A DNA stretch of 30,560 bases from positions 1 through 30,560 of the forward strand of contig CAZUCA010000041.1 of NCBI GenBank assembly GCA_964619125.1, given 5' to 3'. The notes beneath the pieces are model-generated. The model was given only the letters and a program-made list of their open reading frames with translations. It did not search any database and was not told where the DNA came from. The stretch comes from Owenweeksia sp964619125. Lineage in GTDB: Bacteria; Bacteroidota; Bacteroidia; Flavobacteriales; Schleiferiaceae. Shown in pieces: positions 7,008 through 15,559 of the stretch. The position numbers and the translations under genes are program-made. Each line of letters starts with the position of its first letter. Positions within the stretch are counted from its first letter, which is position 1.

Positions 7008-8567
7008 ATGAAGATGAGACTTACCGGTTCCAAAAAAAGCCTGAACTGGCTTATTACCCTGATGACGATCTCCCTGCTGGGGGTGACCGGTATTCAGGCT
7101 TATTGGCTCAACAATGCCTATCGCCTCGAGGAGGAGAAATTTGACCAGGAGGTGTCGCGCGCCATGGAAGGTGTGGCCCTGCGGCTGGAGACTCTTGAGG
7201 CCATCAATTTTCTAAGTGATAATATTAAGCTTGAGCCCTTTTTTAACTCATCTGATAACCCCATGATGGGTATTGAAGGCCGTGGCGACAGTTCCTTGCG
7301 CATCCAAACGGCTGAAGGGACCTACAGTGTTGCCATCCGCCTGGGCGAGGATTCGATCAATGTGTACGAAAACCAAACTGAAAAACTGCCGGGCCTGTAT
7401 TACTCCACCAAGGATACCAGCTATCGGGTAGCATTTGCGGACCGGCAGAAACTGCAGGGAAAGTTCAATACCATGGACCGCATTTTTAACCAGCTGGTAT
7501 TGCGTACAATTGACCGCAGTCAGGGTAGTGTGGTGGCGCGGGTACGCGAGCGTCATCTCGATAGTATTCTTACCTATGAATTTAAATCATCAGGCATTGA
7601 CCTGCCCTTTCATTATAAAGTGGAGGAAGATGACCAGGCAGTATTTGTGAGTGAAGGCTGGGTGGAGCCCGATTCCACCGATGAATTTCATCAGGCGGCC
7701 CTCTTTCCCAATGACTTCTTTAACCGCGCTACCCTTAAGGTGAGTTTTGTCGGTGAAACCAATTACCTGCTGCGCAGTATTTGGCTAACCTTGTTAGTGA
7801 GCCTGCTCTTCACCGGGGCGATGATCTACACCTTTGGGCGTACCCTTAGTTTTTCGGTCCGGCAAAAGCGCATTAGCGAAATCAAGACGGACTTTATCAA
7901 TAATATGACCCATGAGTTTAAGACACCGATAGCCACTATTAACCTGGCGATTGACTCCCTAAAAAATCCGAAGGTGTTGCAGGATGAGGAAAGGGTGAAA
8001 TATTACAGTGAACTTATCAGGCAGGAAAATAACCGCATGAATATGCAGGTGGAAGGGGTGCTGCGCATGGCACTGATGGATAAAAAGGAAATGGACTTTA
8101 AAGTAGAGGCTATACCGGCCACCGAGGTGGTGCAGGATTGCCTCAAGCATATCCACCTTCAGCTTGAAAGCCGCAAGGGTCAGCTACAAACTCATTTCAG
8201 GGATAAAGGCGCCCTGGTGAAAATGGATAAGAATCACTTTTCGAATGCGGTAATAAACCTGCTTGACAATGCCCTGAAATACTCGAAAGGCGTTCCCCAT
8301 ATCGAAGTGTTTACCGAGCGCTCAGAACGGCACTTTATTCTGATTGTAAGCGACAGGGGTATAGGCATGAGCAAGGAAGAGCAGAAACATATTTTCGACC
8401 GCTTCTACCGGGTGGAAAGCGGTAATATCCACAATATTAAAGGACATGGTCTTGGCCTTAGCTATGTACACGGTGTAGTGGAGGCCCATGACGGCAAAAT
8501 TGAGGTGAACAGCGAAAAGGGTAAGGGAAGCACTTTTTACCTCTATTTACCGTTAGCAGATAACTAA
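7008..8567 (+). CDS. two-component sensor histidine kinase
   Basis: 519 residues, inner membrane. TM1 is at about 13-33 and TM2 at about 256-276, bounding a periplasmic sensor region of roughly 220 residues with no recognised domain. The HisKA motif MTHEFKTPIAT carries the phospho-accepting His302. The HATPase domain has the N box (NLLDNALKYSKG), G1 (DRGIGM), F box (FDRFYRV) and G2 (GHGLGLSYVHG). All catalytic motifs look intact. A second ATG two codons later is an alternative start. The response regulator follows after 15 bases, so they form a pair. Size and layout resemble the RprX-type kinases of Bacteroidota, but the signal is unknown. Confidence 0.93.
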   Translation: MKMRLTGSKKSLNWLITLMTISLLGVTGIQAYWLNNAYRLEEEKFDQEVSRAMEGVALRLETLEAINFLSDNIKLEPFFNSSDNPMMGIEGRGDSSLRIQTAEGTYSVAIRLGEDSINVYENQTEKLPGLYYSTKDTSYRVAFADRQKLQGKFNTMDRIFNQLVLRTIDRSQGSVVARVRERHLDSILTYEFKSSGIDLPFHYKVEEDDQAVFVSEGWVEPDSTDEFHQAALFPNDFFNRATLKVSFVGETNYLLRSIWLTLLVSLLFTGAMIYTFGRTLSFSVRQKRISEIKTDFINNMTHEFKTPIATINLAIDSLKNPKVLQDEERVKYYSELIRQENNRMNMQVEGVLRMALMDKKEMDFKVEAIPATEVVQDCLKHIHLQLESRKGQLQTHFRDKGALVKMDKNHFSNAVINLLDNALKYSKGVPHIEVFTERSERHFILIVSDRGIGMSKEEQKHIFDRFYRVESGNIHNIKGHGLGLSYVHGVVEAHDGKIEVNSEKGKGSTFYLYLPLADN

Positions 8568-8582
8568 AACCTGTAAATCCCT

Positions 8583-9284
8583 ATGCAAACCAAACCCATC
8601 CTCCTGGTTGAAGACGATCCCAATTTCGGTGCTGTGCTGCGCGACTACCTCGAACTCAATGATTTTGAAATTTACCTGGCCAAGGATGGCGTAGAAGGAA
8701 TGCAGGTATTTAAAAGTATTGATCCTGCCTTGTGTATACTGGATGTGATGATGCCACGTAAGGATGGCTTTACCCTGGCGCGTGAAATCAAGGCGGTGGA
8801 TCCTGAAATGCCACTGATTTTCTTAACCGCAAAGTCCATGAAGGAAGACGTGTTGAATGGCTTTAAAGTGGGCGCCGACGACTACCTTACCAAGCCTTTT
8901 GACAGTGAGGTGCTGCTTTACAAAATAAAGGCGGTGCTCAATCGCAGTCGTACGCTAAGCGAGGATGAGGAGCAAAAGCTCTTTGAAGTAGGTAAGTATA
9001 CTTACAACAGTGAGCTGCGCACTTTGTCCATTGAGGGAAAAGACATTAAACTGAGCCCCAAGGAGGGAGCTCTGATGCGCTTGCTTACCCTGAACAAGAA
9101 TCAGTTGGTAAGCCGTTCTGAAGCGCTGCGCAAAATCTGGAAGGACGATAATTATTTTACCGGGCGCAGCATGGATGTTTACGTGGCCAAGCTGCGTAAG
9201 CACCTGAGGCACGATTCAGAGGTGGCGATTGTAAATGTGCACAGCGAAGGTTTCCGCCTGGTTGATCGCCAGCAAGCTGATTAA
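8583..9284 (+). CDS. OmpR-family response regulator
   Basis: 233 residues. The receiver domain (about 5-120) has the acidic pocket Glu10-Asp11-Asp12, the phosphoacceptor Asp54 (CILDVMMP), Thr82 and Lys104 (YLTKPF). A winged-helix DNA-binding domain (about 130-230) follows, with LSPKEGALMRLL and the recognition region SMDVYVAKLRKHL. It is the cognate regulator of the kinase encoded 15 bases upstream and may bind the 11-base-spaced GTTAAA repeats before that gene. Its stop codon overlaps the stop of the convergent DUF2452 gene within a palindromic GATTAATC. Confidence 0.94.
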   Translation: MQTKPILLVEDDPNFGAVLRDYLELNDFEIYLAKDGVEGMQVFKSIDPALCILDVMMPRKDGFTLAREIKAVDPEMPLIFLTAKSMKEDVLNGFKVGADDYLTKPFDSEVLLYKIKAVLNRSRTLSEDEEQKLFEVGKYTYNSELRTLSIEGKDIKLSPKEGALMRLLTLNKNQLVSRSEALRKIWKDDNYFTGRSMDVYVAKLRKHLRHDSEVAIVNVHSEGFRLVDRQQAD

Positions 9285-9742
9285 TCAGCCTCAGCCTCCA
9301 CCACATCCCAGGTGTGATCTGCCAGCAAGCGTACTGAGTACACAAATTCCTTAAAACGGGGGCGTGAGCCCCATTCGGCAGGGGCTATCATCGATAATAC
9401 GTATTGGCCCTCCTCATTGCGATAGAGGTGGTACAGTTGGTTGATCTCAGGCTTAAAACTCATCCGGGCCTGGTAAATGTGCTGTGAGAGTTCCTTGCGC
9501 TGCTGAATCGCTTCTGCCTGCCGGGCCAGTAGTTCAATTTGCTCTTTAATCTGCTGCAGCTGCATATCGGTTTGCTGCTGCATAGCGGCCATAGACCGGT
9601 TGCGTATCACCCCTTGTTTTCCGGGTTTTATCACCGCACTGCCTACCGTATGCGCATAGGGCAAGGTACCCGGATTTTCGGTTACCTTATCACGATCAAT
9701 AGGATTGATAAACTGAGTCTTGTCGTCGTTGGACTTTGCCAT
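9281..9742 (-). CDS. DUF2452-family protein
   Basis: 153 residues, cytosolic, with no signal peptide. The start resembles the DUF2452 family (FINPIDRDKVTENPGTLPYAHTVG). It is followed by a Gln-rich amphipathic helix at about 50-100 (MQLQQIKEQIELLARQAEAI) and a compact C-terminal motif (YHLYRNEEGQYVLSMIAP, then WGSRPRF). The function is unknown; the family occurs in Bacteroidota and, as I recall, in eukaryotes. It is the last gene of a minus-strand unit behind the DUF429-like gene (6-base gap). Confidence 0.75.
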   Translation of the reverse strand: MAKSNDDKTQFINPIDRDKVTENPGTLPYAHTVGSAVIKPGKQGVIRNRSMAAMQQQTDMQLQQIKEQIELLARQAEAIQQRKELSQHIYQARMSFKPEINQLYHLYRNEEGQYVLSMIAPAEWGSRPRFKEFVYSVRLLADHTWDVVEAEAD

Positions 9743-9748
9743 AGGGTA

Positions 9749-10342
9749 TTAAATAACAATCTGGCCCTCCCGGGCATCACCAAAGGCTTCACTTTTACCC
9801 AGGTCAAAATTCATGGCACTCATCAAGGCCAGGAGGGCATCCAGGTGATGCCAGGTACGGATGTCGTTGAGGTCCATTTTTAAGCGGGGATTGAGGCGCT
9901 CTTTTATGGTTTTGGCACAGCTCTTTAAGCCGGTAAGGCTGCCCTTGTACCCCTGGGTCTTTAGTTTGAGCCGGTTGGCACTGATGCGGGGATAGGTTTC
10001 CACTACTTTAAGCCCCAGCTCTTCCAGGCTGTTTTTTAGCTCCATGGCCCGAGCGGCAAGCCCACCCAAAAACATAGGGGACATGGCAGTGAGTTCCAAA
10101 TCCGCTTCCCGGAAGTGATAGTTGTCAAACCCGCTCAGGTTGGCATATACACCCGGCAGTGACAGCGGGGCATCAATAAATACCAGTTCAGGCCGAAAAT
10201 GCTCCGCAGCATTATATATGAAGTTGTCGGCATCCACTCCTTTGTCCACATCCATAAAGACAATTTCATTGTCCTTATAGATTGCGATCACCGTGTTGCC
10301 GGTCAATTTACTGCCATAGTCAATTCCAAAAAGAGTCTTCAT
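9749..10342 (-). CDS. DUF429-like predicted nuclease with RNase H fold
   Basis: 197 residues. The start, FGIDYGSKLTGNT, carries Asp8 in the first strand of an RNase H/actin-like fold. FIDAPLSLP supplies Asp57, KVVETYP supplies Glu115, and the conserved C-terminal WHHLDALLAL supplies Asp168. Spaced acidic residues of this kind are the family's predicted metal site. No activity is established, so this is a fold-level prediction. Its ATG overlaps the TGA of the upstream SRPBCC gene (ATGA), so the genes are translationally coupled. Confidence 0.75.
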   Translation of the reverse strand: MKTLFGIDYGSKLTGNTVIAIYKDNEIVFMDVDKGVDADNFIYNAAEHFRPELVFIDAPLSLPGVYANLSGFDNYHFREADLELTAMSPMFLGGLAARAMELKNSLEELGLKVVETYPRISANRLKLKTQGYKGSLTGLKSCAKTIKERLNPRLKMDLNDIRTWHHLDALLALMSAMNFDLGKSEAFGDAREGQIVI

Positions 10343-10806
10343 TGCTCTGAATAGGGTTTTCCGAAAAGCTCATTTAATTGCCTTTTTCGGAATGCAAATA
10401 TTTGGTTTAGTTTATTTCTGACAAGCAGGGGGTGAAAAAGTTTTCCAACAATGCCGAAAGGCAGCTGATAATGAAGGATATCCTGTATTAATGTTTTTGA
10501 GCCCTGCGCTTCGAAGCGGTGCTCATGATGCCAGAATTTAAAGGGACCCTCTACCTGTTCATCAATAAAATGGCTGCCCGGGCTCAAGCTGGTAATCATG
10601 CTGGTCCAGGGTAGACTGATGCCAGCCAGGGGGCGTATTTTGTACCTAATGAGCTGGCCTTCATACATTTCATCAGGCAGATCGTCGCGCGGCTCCATGG
10701 TAAGCTGGCCCGGGGTCAGCTTTTGGAGGTTGCGGGGGTCGGCAAAAAAACGCCAGACCGCTTCAATGTCACTTTTTACCAGTTGCTCGTGTGTAAGGCG
10801 ATACAA
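10339..10806 (-). CDS. SRPBCC-family (START-like) protein, TTG start
   Basis: 155 residues. The pattern of a helix-grip SRPBCC/polyketide-cyclase-like ligand-binding domain is visible across the whole protein: VKSDIEAVWRFFADPRNLQKLTP at the N-terminus, central strands containing FIDEQVEGPFKFWHHEH, and the long C-terminal helix (LNQIFAFRKRQLNELF). The start is a TTG at 10804-10806 (TTG TAT CGC). The first in-frame ATG is about 37 codons later and would delete the first strand and helix, so TTG is preferred. It is the first gene of the three-gene minus-strand unit. The ligand is unknown. Confidence 0.82.
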   Translation of the reverse strand: MYRLTHEQLVKSDIEAVWRFFADPRNLQKLTPGQLTMEPRDDLPDEMYEGQLIRYKIRPLAGISLPWTSMITSLSPGSHFIDEQVEGPFKFWHHEHRFEAQGSKTLIQDILHYQLPFGIVGKLFHPLLVRNKLNQIFAFRKRQLNELFGKPYSEQ

Positions 10807-10894
10807 AACAATCTTTTATAAGAATCGCAAAAGAACAATAAATCAGCGGTACTGTTGAGCTCAGAGACTGATGATGATATGAAATAAATCTCCG

Positions 10895-11926
10895 ATGAAA
10901 AAAATAACTACCCTCCTTATTGGCTTGTTAAGCCTAAGTATTTCCCAGGCCCAAACGGCCGAAATCCAGATAATCCACAATAGCGGTGATGTACTGGCTA
11001 CCGAAATTGTGGAAGTTTGGTACAACGACACCAAACTGATTGACAGCCTGCATTTTCGCACTGCTACGCCCTATCTGGAAGTTCCCGCTCAGACTAATTT
11101 CGATATTTCAATCCTGCCCCTGGGTGGCCAGGACACTATGCTGGCATTCGCCAAGCATACCTTTAATCTCGATGCCGACAGCAATGTAGTGGCTATAGCT
11201 ACCGGGCTGGTAAGTGCCGCACCATTCGACTCCTTGGAACCATTTGAGATTGTAGTCCATGGCAGCCGGCAGATGGCCATGCAGTCTGGAAACACCGATA
11301 TTCTGGTTTATCACGGTTCGGTTGATGCACCGGATGTAGTGGTGGATGAACTCACCCTACCTATGAACAGCATTCTCGATACGCTCGCTTATGGAGAGTT
11401 TTCCGAATTTCTGGAGCTGCCCACCGGCGACTATGAATTGTTGGTGAAAGATGCCGCCAATGGCGAGCATATTGCTTCTTATGAGGCACCGCTGTCTACC
11501 CTTAATTTGAGTGACTCAAGTATGGTGCTGCTGGCATCGGGCTTTTTAGATACCCTGAAATACGATCTTGGCGACACCGTACCGACCGTGGTGGCAAAGT
11601 TTGGTTTATTTGCGGTACTGCCCCGGGGGGGCAACTTTATACCTCTGCCGGTTATTTCGGATATCGGCTTGCCGCAAATGTCACCCGCTGTATCTGCACT
11701 TTATCCACTGCCTGCCCTAAATACCATTTTCATTGAAATGCCAGGAGTGAAAGAACTGGAAGTGGTCTTATTCAGCCTTGATGGCCGTCGCATAAAACAT
11801 CATATATCGGAGGCCGCAAATGAAGTCTTCGAAGTTCCCATAAGCGACATCCCGCCGGGAAATTATATTCTGCGAATGACTTCGGGTGGTCAAAACATGG
11901 GCTCACACAAAGTGGTGATCCATTGA
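10895..11926 (+). CDS. secreted DUF4397-domain protein with T9SS sorting tail
   Basis: 343 residues. Signal peptide 1-19 (ending SLSISQA). Two DUF4397-like units follow: one at about 22-115 (IQIIHNSGD, VEVWYNDTKL) and one at about 125-230 (DILVYHGSVDAPDVVVDE, LPTGDYELLVKD), each with the typical HxSxDAP-type start and beta pattern. Residues about 265-343 form a type A sorting domain (LYPLPALNTIFIEM, VVLFSLDGRRI, IPPGNYILRM), so it is expected to be exported by the type IX system to the cell surface or medium. Function unknown. It is divergent from the SRPBCC operon and ends in a strong terminator. Confidence 0.85.
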   Translation: MKKITTLLIGLLSLSISQAQTAEIQIIHNSGDVLATEIVEVWYNDTKLIDSLHFRTATPYLEVPAQTNFDISILPLGGQDTMLAFAKHTFNLDADSNVVAIATGLVSAAPFDSLEPFEIVVHGSRQMAMQSGNTDILVYHGSVDAPDVVVDELTLPMNSILDTLAYGEFSEFLELPTGDYELLVKDAANGEHIASYEAPLSTLNLSDSSMVLLASGFLDTLKYDLGDTVPTVVAKFGLFAVLPRGGNFIPLPVISDIGLPQMSPAVSALYPLPALNTIFIEMPGVKELEVVLFSLDGRRIKHHISEAANEVFEVPISDIPPGNYILRMTSGGQNMGSHKVVIH

Positions 11927-11950
11927 TCTAAAGCTTTAAAATGTAACTTG

Positions 11951-11976
11951 AACCCTGAATCTTTCAGGGTTTTTTT
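11951..11976 (+). terminator. intrinsic terminator abutting the M14 start codon
   Basis: An 8-bp stem (AACCCTGA 11951-11958 with TCAGGGTT 11964-11971), a 5-base loop, and a T tract through 11976. The next gene's ATG begins at 11977, directly after the T tract. Confidence 0.85.
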
Positions 11977-13695
11977 ATGTTCAGATTTTTACTCTTCCTA
12001 TTGGTGGTATCATCGCTTAGTGCTCAGCCATCCTTGCAATACAAGCAAAACAAAACTTTGAGCTACCCTGCGGTGCTGGAAGCTTACCGCTATTATGACC
12101 ACCAATTTAACAACGCCCGCCTGATAGAAGTGGGCCGGACCGATGCCGGGGAGCCTCTTCATTTATTTCTTATTGCCAATCAGCTGGGCGACGCAGAACT
12201 TTCCGTGCCCGAAATAGCGAAAAACAAAGCGGTACTGCTTATTAATAATGGTATTCACCCTGGTGAAAGCTGTGGCATTGATGCCAGTTTGAAGCTGGTT
12301 GACCGCTTGCTGCAAGAGCAAATTCCGGATTCGGTATTACTGGCAATAATCCCGGTTTACAATGTGGGGGGAGCCCTGAACCGCAACAGCCATAGCCGCG
12401 CCAATCAAAATGGGCCGGAAGAGTATGGTTTTCGGGGTAACGCCACAAACCTCGACCTGAACCGTGATTTCATAAAGGCCGATGCCCTGAATACTCTGTC
12501 TTTTTACGCCATTTTCCACGCACTGCAACCGCATATTTTTGTCGATACTCACACTTCAAACGGGGCCGACTATCAGTATACCATGAGCCTGATAAGCACC
12601 CAAAAGGATAAGCTCAACCCGGTGCTGGCCGAATATATGACTGAAAGCATAGAGCCATACCTATATCGCTCGATGGATAGCCTGGGCTGGGAGATGACGC
12701 CTTATGTTAATGTTTTTGGTACGGTGCCGGACCATGGCTTTGCCGGTTTCCTGGAGTCACCACGCTACGCCAGTGGCTATACCGCTCTCTTTAATACCAT
12801 TGGATTTATCACCGAAGCCCATATGCTGAAACCCTATGCGGACCGGGTGGAGGCCACTTATAGTTTTTTGAATTTGATCAGCCACTTTTTGATGCAGGAG
12901 TATAAGGCTTTGCAAAGCTATAAGGCCCGGGCCATAGAGGCTGACCTGGCACGCCGCAACTTTGACCTTAACTGGAAGCTGGACAGCAGTAGTTTCACCA
13001 GCTTAAGTTTTAAGGGTTATGCTTACAACCTCACTGATAGTGAGTTATACAATGGTAAGCGCCTACAGTACCTCTCTTCGCAGCCACGTGAAATTGAGCT
13101 GCAGTATTATAATGACTTCAAAGCAGTTGATAGTGCGGTGGTACCTGATTTTTATGTGCTGCCCGCCGCCTGGCGCCAGGTGGTTCTACGCCTGCAATCC
13201 AATAATGTAGCCATGATCCCTATGTCAGCGGATACGAGCATAAAAGTGGAGGAATACCACATTGACGAGGTCAGCTTTGCAGACTATCCCTATGAAGGAC
13301 ACTTTCCCATAAAGGATCTTAAGGTTCACACTGAAAGCAGAACCCGTTCCTTCCGCAAAGGAGACTGGCTTATTCCCACCGATCAGCCTGGGCGCCGTTA
13401 CCTGCTCAATACCCTGGAACCAGTAGCAGTAGATAGCTACCTGCGCTGGAATTTCTTTGATGCCATTTTTCAGCAAAAGGAATATTTTTCGGCCTATGTT
13501 TTTGAAGAAACGGCTGCCGAAATGCTGGCAGCTCAGCCGGCCTTGCAAAGAGAGTTCGAACAGTGGAAGAAGGACCACCCTGAGCAGGCCGCCAATCCCT
13601 ACGCGGCATTGAGTTATCTCTACTACCGCAGCCCTCATTACGAAAGCAGTCATCGCCTTTACCCGGTATACCGCGTGCCGGAGGTTTCCCGCTAA
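11977..13695 (+). CDS. M14-family zinc carboxypeptidase, secreted
   Basis: 572 residues. Signal peptide about 1-16 (FRFLLFLLVVSSLSAQ). The zinc ligands are His94 and Glu97 (GIHPGES) and His192 (DTHTSNG). The substrate-carboxylate-binding Asn162-Arg163 pair lies in NLDLNRDF, and the general base is Glu280 in GFITEAH. All positions known in carboxypeptidase A-like enzymes are thus present. The catalytic domain spans about 25-310; the remaining 260 residues are an unrecognised C-terminal region. It is expected to be periplasmic or outer-membrane associated and to trim C-terminal residues of peptides. The start codon follows a terminator with no leader, so expression needs readthrough or an embedded promoter. 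No alternative Met would keep the signal peptide. Confidence 0.88.
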   Translation: MFRFLLFLLVVSSLSAQPSLQYKQNKTLSYPAVLEAYRYYDHQFNNARLIEVGRTDAGEPLHLFLIANQLGDAELSVPEIAKNKAVLLINNGIHPGESCGIDASLKLVDRLLQEQIPDSVLLAIIPVYNVGGALNRNSHSRANQNGPEEYGFRGNATNLDLNRDFIKADALNTLSFYAIFHALQPHIFVDTHTSNGADYQYTMSLISTQKDKLNPVLAEYMTESIEPYLYRSMDSLGWEMTPYVNVFGTVPDHGFAGFLESPRYASGYTALFNTIGFITEAHMLKPYADRVEATYSFLNLISHFLMQEYKALQSYKARAIEADLARRNFDLNWKLDSSSFTSLSFKGYAYNLTDSELYNGKRLQYLSSQPREIELQYYNDFKAVDSAVVPDFYVLPAAWRQVVLRLQSNNVAMIPMSADTSIKVEEYHIDEVSFADYPYEGHFPIKDLKVHTESRTRSFRKGDWLIPTDQPGRRYLLNTLEPVAVDSYLRWNFFDAIFQQKEYFSAYVFEETAAEMLAAQPALQREFEQWKKDHPEQAANPYAALSYLYYRSPHYESSHRLYPVYRVPEVSR

Positions 13696-13696
13696 T

Positions 13697-13725
13697 AAAA
13701 AAGCCCCGCTGGCAGGGCGGGGCTT
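13697..13725 (-). terminator. intrinsic terminator of the universal stress protein gene
   Basis: A 9-bp stem, AAGCCCCGC (13701-13709) with GCGGGGCTT (13717-13725). The A run at 13697-13702 gives a T tract on the minus strand only, so it ends the minus-strand stress-protein transcript. The same hairpin lies right behind the M14 stop codon. Confidence 0.82.
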
Positions 13726-13748
13726 GTCAATTCAATTTAGTGGTTGAG

Positions 13749-14633
13749 CTATATTGCTTCCCACATTGATTGCCACTTCACATTGGTAGGGGTAATGCTC
13801 ATCACCGGAATCTCGGAATGATATATCATTGCCTGAACATCTGTGCCCAGGAAGTAATCAGTAATGTCGCGTTCACGGTCATCCTCTACTATCATAATAA
13901 GGTCGCCGTTATTTTCGTAGGCATAGTACAGGGTGTTGCGCACCACGCTCTTATTTTCGGTGGGCTTCAGCAATTCGGTGCTGCACTCCACGCCGTGCTC
14001 GGTAATAAATTTATGTACCTGGCGCAGGTTGGCATTGAGGTCGCGCTCTTCGTGTGCATCCTTCAATACCGATACCACCTTGATTTTGGCGTTAAAAAGG
14101 CGGGCGTAGTGCAAGGCCGGGCCTACTTTCTGCTTGCTGCGACGATCCAATACCAGTGGGAAGATGATGGTATCGATACGGTTGATATTGCGGACCCCCT
14201 TAATAGTGATTACCGGAGCCTCTACAATGGTGACGGTGCGATAGGCGTTGCTGCCGATAAAGCGTTTGCGTAAATTACTAGGCTTGCCGTTGGTGCCCAT
14301 TATCACTAGTTCGGCATCAAGGAGATCGGCCACCCGTCTTATCTCCTCGTATACCACCCCATTGGCTACCATTCTTTCAATGGTAACGCCCGATTTTTGG
14401 GAATACTCCTGGGCCAGCTCTTCCAGTTTTTTCTTGGCCTGCTCGCGCAGTATGTCCTGGTCCTTAACTTTTACATCCAGAGCTTTGCGGATTTCAGAAT
14501 CGTCATTAATCACAGTAAGTAAAGTGATTTCGGCCTGCATGGCTTTGGCAAAAATTACTGCCTGATCCAGGGCCATTAATGATTGTTCGGAAAATCCGAT
14601 GGGTACTAAGATAACAGAGGGTTTGTCAGCCAT
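13749..14633 (-). CDS. universal stress protein with two tandem UspA domains
   Basis: 294 residues, cytosolic. Domain 1 (about 5-145) starts VILVPIGFSEQSLMAL and ends with the nucleotide-binding-type stretch LVIMGTNGKPSNL...GSNAY, close to the GxxGx9GS ATP motif. Domain 2 (about 150-290) begins DTIIFPLVLD and lacks that motif, which is a common pattern in tandem Usp proteins. The role in stress or stationary-phase survival is known only for the family. It is divergent from the phosphorylase gene and has its own terminator. Confidence 0.88.
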   Translation of the reverse strand: MADKPSVILVPIGFSEQSLMALDQAVIFAKAMQAEITLLTVINDDSEIRKALDVKVKDQDILREQAKKKLEELAQEYSQKSGVTIERMVANGVVYEEIRRVADLLDAELVIMGTNGKPSNLRKRFIGSNAYRTVTIVEAPVITIKGVRNINRIDTIIFPLVLDRRSKQKVGPALHYARLFNAKIKVVSVLKDAHEERDLNANLRQVHKFITEHGVECSTELLKPTENKSVVRNTLYYAYENNGDLIMIVEDDRERDITDYFLGTDVQAMIYHSEIPVMSITPTNVKWQSMWEAI

Positions 14634-14652
14634 ATTGATTTATTTTGCTCCA

Positions 14653-14660
14653 CAAATATA
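14653..14660 (-). promoter_or_regulatory. -7 element (TATATTTG) for the stress protein gene
   Basis: Read on the minus strand, TATATTTG matches TAnnTTTG and lies 19 bases before the start codon. No good -33 TTG is visible at the right distance. Confidence 0.45.
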
Positions 14661-14686
14661 GTTTTTCAAGCAAAGGAAAAAAGGAT

Positions 14687-15535
14687 ATGAAGAGTTCTGA
14701 ATTGATTCTAAATGAAGATGGCAGTATATACCACCTGGCTTTAAAACCTGGAGAAGTTAGTTCGCTGGTTATCACCGTAGGAGATCAGGACCGGGTGCCG
14801 ATGATTACAGGCCACTTCGACGATTTGGAACTCAAACGGCAGCGGCGGGAGTTTGTAACCCATACCGGTAGCTATCGCAGCCGGCGCATTACGGTAATTT
14901 CCACCGGCATCGGTACCGATAATATCGATATCGTTTTTAATGAGTTGCATGCCTTGCGGGAGATGGCGGGAGAGAAAGCTCCCTATCGCTTTATCAGGCT
15001 GGGCACCAGCGGAGCGGTGCGGCCGGAGATTGATGTTGATTCTATCCTTATTTCTGACGCTGCTGTGGGCATGGACGGCCTGCTGCATTTTTACCAATCG
15101 GACGAAGATCAGACTGCAGTGGACGCGCTTGTGAACAGCGACCAGCGCTGGCAAAAGCTACCCAAACCATATTACAGCCAGGGCTCGGCAAAGCTTTTGA
15201 ATCACTTCAATGAGCTGGCTGATGTGCGTGGGGTCACCCTCACCGCCCCGGGTTTTTATGCGCCGCAAGGCCGGAATGTCACCAGTGCGGCCCGGGTGGC
15301 GGACTTCACCCAGCTTTTAAGCCGGTCAGAGATCGCAGGAAAGGCGATAACCAATATCGAAATGGAAACCGCTGGCATCTATGGTTTAGCCAGGTTGCTG
15401 GGGCACGAAGCGATTAGTATTTCGGCTATTCTGGCGAACCGCTACAGCGGTACTTTCAGTGTAAAGCCCGAACAAACAGTAGAAAGGATGATTGCCTCAG
15501 CCCTGGAAATGATGGTAGCGCTAACGGACGAATAA
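14687..15535 (+). CDS. nucleoside phosphorylase (PNP/UDP family)
   Basis: 282 residues from ATG 14687 (MKSSELILNEDG); a TTG 14 codons upstream would add a basic tail not expected in the family. The family signs are VITVGDQDRV (phosphate-binding N-terminal loop), VISTGIGTDNIDIV, IRLGTSGAVRPEIDVDSILI, and the late NIEMETAGIYGLARLLG, which carries the substrate-contacting Glu-Met-Glu. It cleaves a nucleoside with phosphate to give a base and pentose-1-phosphate. The pattern resembles uridine phosphorylase-like enzymes of Bacteroidota, but substrate preference cannot be settled from sequence alone. It is a single gene, divergent from the stress protein. Confidence 0.87.
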   Translation: MKSSELILNEDGSIYHLALKPGEVSSLVITVGDQDRVPMITGHFDDLELKRQRREFVTHTGSYRSRRITVISTGIGTDNIDIVFNELHALREMAGEKAPYRFIRLGTSGAVRPEIDVDSILISDAAVGMDGLLHFYQSDEDQTAVDALVNSDQRWQKLPKPYYSQGSAKLLNHFNELADVRGVTLTAPGFYAPQGRNVTSAARVADFTQLLSRSEIAGKAITNIEMETAGIYGLARLLGHEAISISAILANRYSGTFSVKPEQTVERMIASALEMMVALTDE

Positions 15536-15559
15536 ACAGCGGCCTCAGTGATTATTAAG

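Noticed and set aside
263..8584. The 15-base string CCTGTAAATCCCTAT occurs at 263-277 and 8570-8584, each time next to a start codon.
   Set aside because: One 15-base match in 30 kb is not far from chance, and the two genes have no evident relation. A genome-wide count would be needed.
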